Shown here in pieces: positions 59,585-64,000 of a DNA stretch of 64,000 nucleotides. The position numbers were made by a program, and so were the translations under genes. Below the pieces are notes generated by a model. It was given only the letters and a program-made list of their open reading frames with translations, was not told where the DNA came from and made no database searches. Source of the DNA: Clostridiales bacterium (GTDB taxonomy: Bacteria; Bacillota; Clostridia; Oscillospirales; CAG-272); contig JAEEYP010000063.1 of the NCBI GenBank assembly GCA_016288155.1, positions 158,124 to 222,123 on the forward strand. Reading direction: 5' to 3'. Within the stretch, counting starts at the first letter, position 1. Each line of letters starts with the position of its first letter.

Positions 59585-60884
59585 TCGCGTCAAAAAACTG
59601 ATACTGATCGGCGGAGGGCTGCGCGGTCTCGCCTATACGAGCGCTGCGTCCATGATGCCGGATAAATTCGAGGTCGTCGCGCTCGCCGAGCCGCTGCCGG
59701 AACGGCGGGAATATCTTCGTCAGCGGCTGAACATTCCCGAAGAACGCGCCTATACCACGTGGGAACCCCTTCTTGCACAGCCGAAGTTCGCCGATGCCGC
59801 CCTTATCTGCACGATGGACCGCGATCACTGCGCTCCGGCGCTCGCCGCTATCCGACGCGGCTATGATCTGCTCCTCGAAAAGCCCGCTGCCGCCGTGCCG
59901 GAGGACTGCGTACGCATCGAAAACGAGGCAAAACGCTGCGGCACAAAAGTCCTCGTATGCCACGTGCTGCGCTATACGAAGTTCTTTCGCGCGCTTAAAA
60001 CGATGATCGGCGATGGAATGATCGGAGAGATCGTTTCGATCCAGCACCGCGAGGACGTCGGAAACGTGCATCAGTCGCACAGCTTTGTGCGCGGCAACTG
60101 GGGCAACAGCGACCGCAGTTCCGTCATGATCCTGCAGAAATCCTGCCATGACATGGATATCCTCCAGTGGCTGATCGGCCGTCCCTGCACGCGCGTGCAG
60201 TCCTTCGGCTCCCTCACCTATTTCAAAGAAGAAAACGCGCCTGAGGGCGCGCCCGAACGGTGTCTTGACGGCTGCCCGGTCGGAGACAGCTGCCCCTACA
60301 ATGCGAAAAAGCTCTATCTCGAAAGCGACAGCGGATGGTTCCGCACCGCTTCCACGCATCTGCCCGAGCCGACGGATGCCGACGTGGAGCGCGCGCTCCG
60401 TACCACGCAGTACGGGAAATGCGTATTCCGCTGTGACAACAACGTCGTGGATCATCAGGTCGTAAATCTGGAATTCGAGGGCGGTGTCACTGCCACCTTC
60501 TCGATGTGCGCGTTCTCGCAGGGCGGACGGGATCTGCGTATCATGGGCACGAAGGGCGTACTGTACGGCCGCCCCGGTGCCGAGACAGTCACGCTGTACG
60601 ATTTCGCGGCGCGCAAGGAGACGGAAATATCCGTAAATGATAAGATCCTCGATGAAACGCTCGTCGGCGGACACGGCGGCGGAGACACGGGCATCGTCTC
60701 CGCGTTCTACGATCTGCTGACCGGCGTGCCCAACTTCTCCGTGTGCGATATCTCCGAATCGGTGGCAAATCATATGATCGCTTTCGCCGCAGAGGAATCC
60801 CGCCTCAGCGGAACGGTCGTCGACGTGGCGGCGTATACGGCTTCCGTCCGCCGCGCGGCGGAAGCAACAGACGAAAAGGAGTAA
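59577..60884 (+). CDS. Gfo/Idh/MocA family oxidoreductase with Cys-rich insert
   Basis: 435 residues: Rossmann LILIGGGLRGLAYTSAAS, DLLLEKPAAAVPED and ILQKSCHDMDILQWLIG (D-x-D in place of the common D-x3-H). In the substrate domain is a cysteine cluster, CLDGCPVGDSCPYN, found in a subgroup of these proteins and compatible with a metal or structural site. It overlaps nspC by 8 bases with AAAGGA upstream. A role in polyamine metabolism is not implied by family; it may rather act with the sialidase-fold protein downstream. Confidence 0.9.
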   Translation: MDNRVKKLILIGGGLRGLAYTSAASMMPDKFEVVALAEPLPERREYLRQRLNIPEERAYTTWEPLLAQPKFADAALICTMDRDHCAPALAAIRRGYDLLLEKPAAAVPEDCVRIENEAKRCGTKVLVCHVLRYTKFFRALKTMIGDGMIGEIVSIQHREDVGNVHQSHSFVRGNWGNSDRSSVMILQKSCHDMDILQWLIGRPCTRVQSFGSLTYFKEENAPEGAPERCLDGCPVGDSCPYNAKKLYLESDSGWFRTASTHLPEPTDADVERALRTTQYGKCVFRCDNNVVDHQVVNLEFEGGVTATFSMCAFSQGGRDLRIMGTKGVLYGRPGAETVTLYDFAARKETEISVNDKILDETLVGGHGGGDTGIVSAFYDLLTGVPNFSVCDISESVANHMIAFAAEESRLSGTVVDVAAYTASVRRAAEATDEKE

Positions 60885-60890
60885 CGGACC

Positions 60891-61913
60891 ATGGAAAAGT
60901 TCATCGTGTCCCGCGACGATTCGATCTACGAAGCGTTTCCGGACGTCGTGCTCGCCGCGGACGGGACGCTCGTGTGCGTATTCACGGAATGCACGCATCA
61001 CTGCGACCGGACGGGCGCGCGCCTCTGTCTCTGCCGCAGCCGCGACCGCGGCAGGACGTGGACGCCGAAGGAATATCTCACGGAGCCCGGCGCGAACGAC
61101 GGCAACTTTAACTGCGCCCGCCTCTCCCGCCTCACCGACGGACGGCTGATCCTCGTCTGTGACTTCATCACGCAGGCCGGGAGGAGCGATACGGCGATCG
61201 TGCGCATGTGGCAGAGCGCGGACAACGGACAGAGCTGGAGCGGTCCACTCGACACGCCCGCGCGCGGCATCGTCCCGGATAAGCTGACGGAGCTGGACAC
61301 CGGACGCTGGCTTCTCGCCGCGCACACGGGATCCGAGGAGCACGGAAAGCTGACGGAATACCTCTGGTACTCCGACGACAAGGGGAAGACGTGGTCCGAT
61401 CGGATCACCGTCGCCACAGATCCTCACTATGAACTGTGTGAAAGCTCCATGCTCCCGCTCGGCGACGGCACCGTCGTATGTTTTCTGCGCGAGAATTCCG
61501 GCTGCGGCTGGGACGGCATGAAGGCGATCTCCCATGACAACGGAGAAACATGGGAGGGACCGTACAACGTACCTGTCCCCGGCATGCACCGTCCGACCGT
61601 CGGGCGTCTGACTGACGGTCGGTATCTTCTCACCTGCCGCCTCCATCAGGGATACTGCGGAAGCTGGGGCGCCTACCAGCTCACGCTGGGCGGAGTCATG
61701 ACCCGTGATACCGTTTTGTCGACCTCACGGTGTCTGCAGCGCGTCCGTCTCTTCCCGGTAGATTTCGACCGCAGTCCGGTCTCCGACACCGGATACACCG
61801 GCTGGGTGCAGTGGGACGACGGCGAGATCCTGATCGTGAACTATATCATGGACGACGCGCCGAAGGCGTGGATCCGCGCCACCGTACTCCGCATCGAGGA
61901 AGTCGTTCTGTAA
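60891..61913 (+). CDS. Sialidase/BNR-repeat beta-propeller protein
   Basis: 340 residues with four Asp-box repeats: SRDRGRTW, SADNGQSW, SDDKGKTW and SHDNGETW, which marks the six-bladed propeller of exo-alpha-sialidases and related proteins. No signal peptide is present, so it is cytoplasmic, unlike secreted sialidases. The arginine triad of true sialidases cannot be assigned with confidence. It follows the oxidoreductase by 6 bases; together they may process an imported sugar acid. Confidence 0.82.
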   Translation: MEKFIVSRDDSIYEAFPDVVLAADGTLVCVFTECTHHCDRTGARLCLCRSRDRGRTWTPKEYLTEPGANDGNFNCARLSRLTDGRLILVCDFITQAGRSDTAIVRMWQSADNGQSWSGPLDTPARGIVPDKLTELDTGRWLLAAHTGSEEHGKLTEYLWYSDDKGKTWSDRITVATDPHYELCESSMLPLGDGTVVCFLRENSGCGWDGMKAISHDNGETWEGPYNVPVPGMHRPTVGRLTDGRYLLTCRLHQGYCGSWGAYQLTLGGVMTRDTVLSTSRCLQRVRLFPVDFDRSPVSDTGYTGWVQWDDGEILIVNYIMDDAPKAWIRATVLRIEEVVL

Positions 61914-61937
61914 GCGCACGAAACACGATCCGATAAA

Positions 61938-61970
61938 AAACGAGGCGGGGATACTTCCCCGCCTCGTTTC
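61938..61970. terminator. Terminator of the polyamine operon, first copy of a repeated hairpin
   Basis: Thirteen-bp stem AAACGAGGCGGGG/CCCCGCCTCGTTT with loop ATACTT. Its 31 bases 61940-61970 are identical to 62933-62963. It also ends the XRE gene on the other strand. Confidence 0.92.
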
Positions 61971-61973
61971 GTT

Positions 61974-62774
61974 CTATCGGACTGATAACCTGCTGATTTG
62001 TTTATCGATCTCCTCAACGTATCCGTTGAAAATATCGATCTCTTTTTCGCTGCACACAGCTTCGATGAGAGCCTTTGCCCGTTTCGCTTCGGCCAGAGCG
62101 CCGACATAGTCCTTTTCATCTTCCCGGTACTCGGCAATTTTGCCCATCATTTGAAGTAATTCCTCAAAATCGATCCACTTCTGCTTTTCTGCCGCCTCAT
62201 ATTTTTTCTTTCCGGTCAGTACCCATGCCGCGACAGAAAGCTTTGAAAAATGGATCTCCGGGATCTGTTCGATCGCCGCTTCCGCGCTCGCCATATCGCC
62301 CTTTTGTTTATAGGCATCGGCAAGACAGCGCAGCGCGTCGTATCTGACGTCATTGTGCGTTGTTGAATCAATAAGTCTGTTCGCTGTTTTGACGACTTCA
62401 TCCGGCTCGTCCCGATAATCCAGTACATACAAAAGATTGTTCAGCAGTATATCGTTGTCGGGATAGTCTTTGAGTCCCTCTTCAAGTATTTCACGGCTCC
62501 GTGACGGGTCGCTTTCCCTGAAGACGTACGCTTTATCGCAGATCCCCTTGATCTTCGCTTCGGTTTCTTTCAGGTTGTAGTCAAATAATTCATCCATGCT
62601 GACGCCGAAATAACTTGCCAGAACAGGCGCGAGCGTAATGTCCGGCAGTGCAATACCGTTTTCCCATTTGCTCACCGCCTGAAATGAGATACCTACGGCG
62701 TCCGCCAGCTGTTCCTGCGTGATCCCGCGCTGTTTCCGCAGCGTCCTGATTTTGTCTCCGATATTCACTTTCAT
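61974..62774 (-). CDS. XRE-family transcriptional regulator with TPR-like C-terminus
   Basis: 266 residues: HTH in IGDKIRTLRKQRGITQEQLA and VSKWENGIALPDITLAPVLA, then helical repeats (NDILLNNLLYVLDYRDEPDE, YDALRCLADAYKQKGDMASA) resembling TPR. It may respond to a peptide or partner protein. It has its own promoter and ends at the shared hairpin; composition is slightly lower in GC than its neighbours. Confidence 0.88.
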   Translation of the reverse strand: MKVNIGDKIRTLRKQRGITQEQLADAVGISFQAVSKWENGIALPDITLAPVLASYFGVSMDELFDYNLKETEAKIKGICDKAYVFRESDPSRSREILEEGLKDYPDNDILLNNLLYVLDYRDEPDEVVKTANRLIDSTTHNDVRYDALRCLADAYKQKGDMASAEAAIEQIPEIHFSKLSVAAWVLTGKKKYEAAEKQKWIDFEELLQMMGKIAEYREDEKDYVGALAEAKRAKALIEAVCSEKEIDIFNGYVEEIDKQISRLSVR

Positions 62775-62839
62775 GGGATTATTCTCACTTTCATATTCAT
62801 TTTATCAGAACAATGCGGCGCCTTCATCGTTCTGATATG

Positions 62840-62868
62840 ATTATAGACTGTATATTCCGAAAAATCAA
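62840..62868 (-). promoter_or_regulatory. Promoter of the XRE regulator
   Basis: TTGATT (62868-62863), 17-base spacer, TATAAT (62845-62840). Confidence 0.82.
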
Positions 62869-62931
62869 TAACCGGTCAAGCGCATCGATTTCTACCGTGG
62901 GTTGAGGAATGATTTCAAAGCTCTTACAGTA

Positions 62932-62963
62932 TACGAGGCGGGGATACTTCCCCGCCTCGTTTC
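62932..62963 (-). terminator. Second copy of the repeated terminator hairpin
   Basis: Identical over 31 bases to 61940-61970: ACGAGGCGGGG stem, ATACTT loop. It lies downstream of the truncated HTH gene on the minus strand. Confidence 0.85.
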
Positions 62964-62980
62964 AATTTTCCTTTCCCGGA

Positions 62981-64000
62981 TCACTTCTCAACGATCATCC
63001 AACAGCCTTCCGCCCCGACGCCGTTTTCAGGCGCGGACAGGATACCCTTATCGATCAGACGATCCACGACCGCATCGAAGACCGGTGCAGTGGCAAGCAG
63101 GTTTGCCAGCCGCCACTCGCCGAGCAGATGCGCGGGGATCGCTTTTTTGAAAACCGCCGCAAGCTTCTTTGCGGCGATTTCCGCTTCGGCTTCCAAATAG
63201 CCGTTCTCCAGTCCGCGGCTGATTTTGTACAGATCCTCCCCGTCTTTTTGCGAGCTGACAAGGATCTTCGTGAACAGCGTGTTATCCTCCCGGTATAAAT
63301 AGCCGCATTCTATCGCTTTTGCGGCATGCTCCTTTTCGGTCTCTGACAAGGTGGAAACAGCAAGACCGTCAATGGAGCGCAGAGCAAGCTGGATCAGAGG
63401 GTCATTCGAAACGTTATGTCCGCAGTGAAAATGCTCTCTGATACGGGAAAAATAAATGTTGTCCAAATGAACGTTTCTGAACCCGCAGACGTTCTGCGCG
63501 TCGATCCCATCCCACCCGCAGCCGTTGTTCTGCAGTCCGTAGTACTCATATCCGAACACGCTGAACGGGCGGTCTGGCTTTTCGATGCCGGCAAAGCTGT
63601 CCTTCTCTAAAATGCGTTCGACATTCTTCTCGAAGGAGTCAAAAAGATTTCTGATCTGCTGCCAGAGGATCAGGTTCAAATCCACCCTTCTGTTCAGATA
63701 CGGAAAAGAAAGATACTCTTCTTTGTGCGCCTGGATGTAATCGGCAATAATATCGCAGACCCCGGGCATACCTTCGGTGTAAATGGCATGAACCTTTTCC
63801 GCCGTCTCCTTATCCAAAAGAATGATGTTGATCGCATATCTGCCGTTATCCAAACGGCGCAGAAGCCCGTATTTTCCGTTTGCGCCGTATTCCAGGATCT
63901 CGAGCTCCTGTTCCACGTATACTGTAGGAACGTTCAGTTCCTCTGCGATCTCACAGGCGCTCATCGGTTTCTTACGGCACAGCCATACGATATGCTTGGA
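62981..64000 (-). CDS. HTH-domain protein, N-terminus beyond the window
   Basis: The frame is open to base 64000, giving about 339 residues. The visible N-terminal part SKHIVWLCRKKPMSACEIAE, ELNVPTVYVEQELEILEYG forms a helix-turn-helix like those of sigma-factor or MarR/ArsR-type regulators. The middle and C-terminus (FGYEYYGLQNNGCGWDGIDA, RNVHLDNIYFSRIREHFHCG) match no family I know. It may be an effector-binding regulator. It ends in front of the repeated terminator. Confidence 0.65.
   Translation of the reverse strand, partial: SKHIVWLCRKKPMSACEIAEELNVPTVYVEQELEILEYGANGKYGLLRRLDNGRYAINIILLDKETAEKVHAIYTEGMPGVCDIIADYIQAHKEEYLSFPYLNRRVDLNLILWQQIRNLFDSFEKNVERILEKDSFAGIEKPDRPFSVFGYEYYGLQNNGCGWDGIDAQNVCGFRNVHLDNIYFSRIREHFHCGHNVSNDPLIQLALRSIDGLAVSTLSETEKEHAAKAIECGYLYREDNTLFTKILVSSQKDGEDLYKISRGLENGYLEAEAEIAAKKLAAVFKKAIPAHLLGEWRLANLLATAPVFDAVVDRLIDKGILSAPENGVGAEGCWMIVEK

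Overview
The window looks like a chromosomal segment of a Gram-positive, endospore-type anaerobe of the Clostridia (Bacillota), probably an uncultured gut lineage with GC above one half. Supporting signs are consensus sigma-A promoters (TTGACA-17-TATAAT) before many genes, AGGAGG ribosome sites with frequent TTG and GTG starts, a SpoIID-family protein, a SpoIIQ-like M23 protein, an oxygen-sensitive class III ribonucleotide reductase with its radical-SAM activase, Cheo-box type SOS control of lexA, KtrAB, and an arginine-to-polyamine operon. Exact taxonomy is inference. No prophage, insertion sequence, CRISPR array, rRNA or replication origin was seen.

Layout. 1-4.1 kb (minus): glycogen branching enzyme (cut by the window edge) and the KtrAB potassium system. 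4.3-7.4 kb: lexA with a VOC protein, divergent from GTP-dependent PEP carboxykinase. 7.5-13.5 kb (minus): deoxynucleotide block of TPR protein, DUF4037 protein, nrdG, nrdD (with a fused C-terminal redoxin) and trxB; nrdD has its own promoter under two NrdR-like boxes. 13.7-26.7 kb (minus): MFS transporter, SpoIID-like protein with a structured leader, topoisomerase IV A subunit, Sua5, release factor 1, KDPG aldolase-VOC fusion, M18 aminopeptidase, lytic transglycosylase, coaE and an oxidoreductase. 27-30.3 kb (plus): a coupled envelope cluster (membrane protein, SGNH protein with Pro/Thr stalk, lipoprotein) and a split glycyl-radical activase. 30.3-34.4 kb (minus): tRNA-Lys, glnS, gltX and an MBL hydrolase. 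34.6-36.4 kb (plus): DivIVA-like protein coupled to an XRE/TPR regulator. 36.4-40.8 kb (minus): XpaC-like protein, two tandem sugar isomerase/epimerases, a nuclease-like protein and a BlaI/MecI repressor. 41-44.4 kb: ROK regulator, mannose-6-phosphate isomerase and a sugar-kinase-like protein. 44.5-49.4 kb (minus): trigger-factor-like lipoprotein, two membrane proteins, Gfo/Idh oxidoreductase and a third sugar isomerase. 49.7-53.2 kb: hflKC, the SpoIIQ-like M23 protein, a ThyX-like protein. 53.4-61.9 kb (plus): long structured leader with a terminator just upstream of speA, then speA-speE-speB-CASDH-nspC, running without a gap into a Gfo/Idh oxidoreductase and a sialidase-fold protein. 62-64 kb (minus): XRE regulator and a truncated HTH protein.

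How the genes work together. The polyamine operon would take arginine to agmatine (SpeA), agmatine to putrescine (SpeB), and then to spermidine through aspartate-semialdehyde condensation and decarboxylation (CASDH, NspC); an aminopropyltransferase homologue is present but no speD is visible. The nrd block makes dNTPs anaerobically and appears to carry its own reductant (fused redoxin plus TrxB). Scattered Gfo/Idh oxidoreductases, xylose-isomerase-like barrels, KDPG aldolase, ManA and a sialidase-fold protein point to sugar and sugar-acid catabolism. The most unusual points are the leader RNA of the polyamine operon, the NrdD-redoxin fusion, the split activase, the switch-like spoIID leader and a repeated identical terminator.
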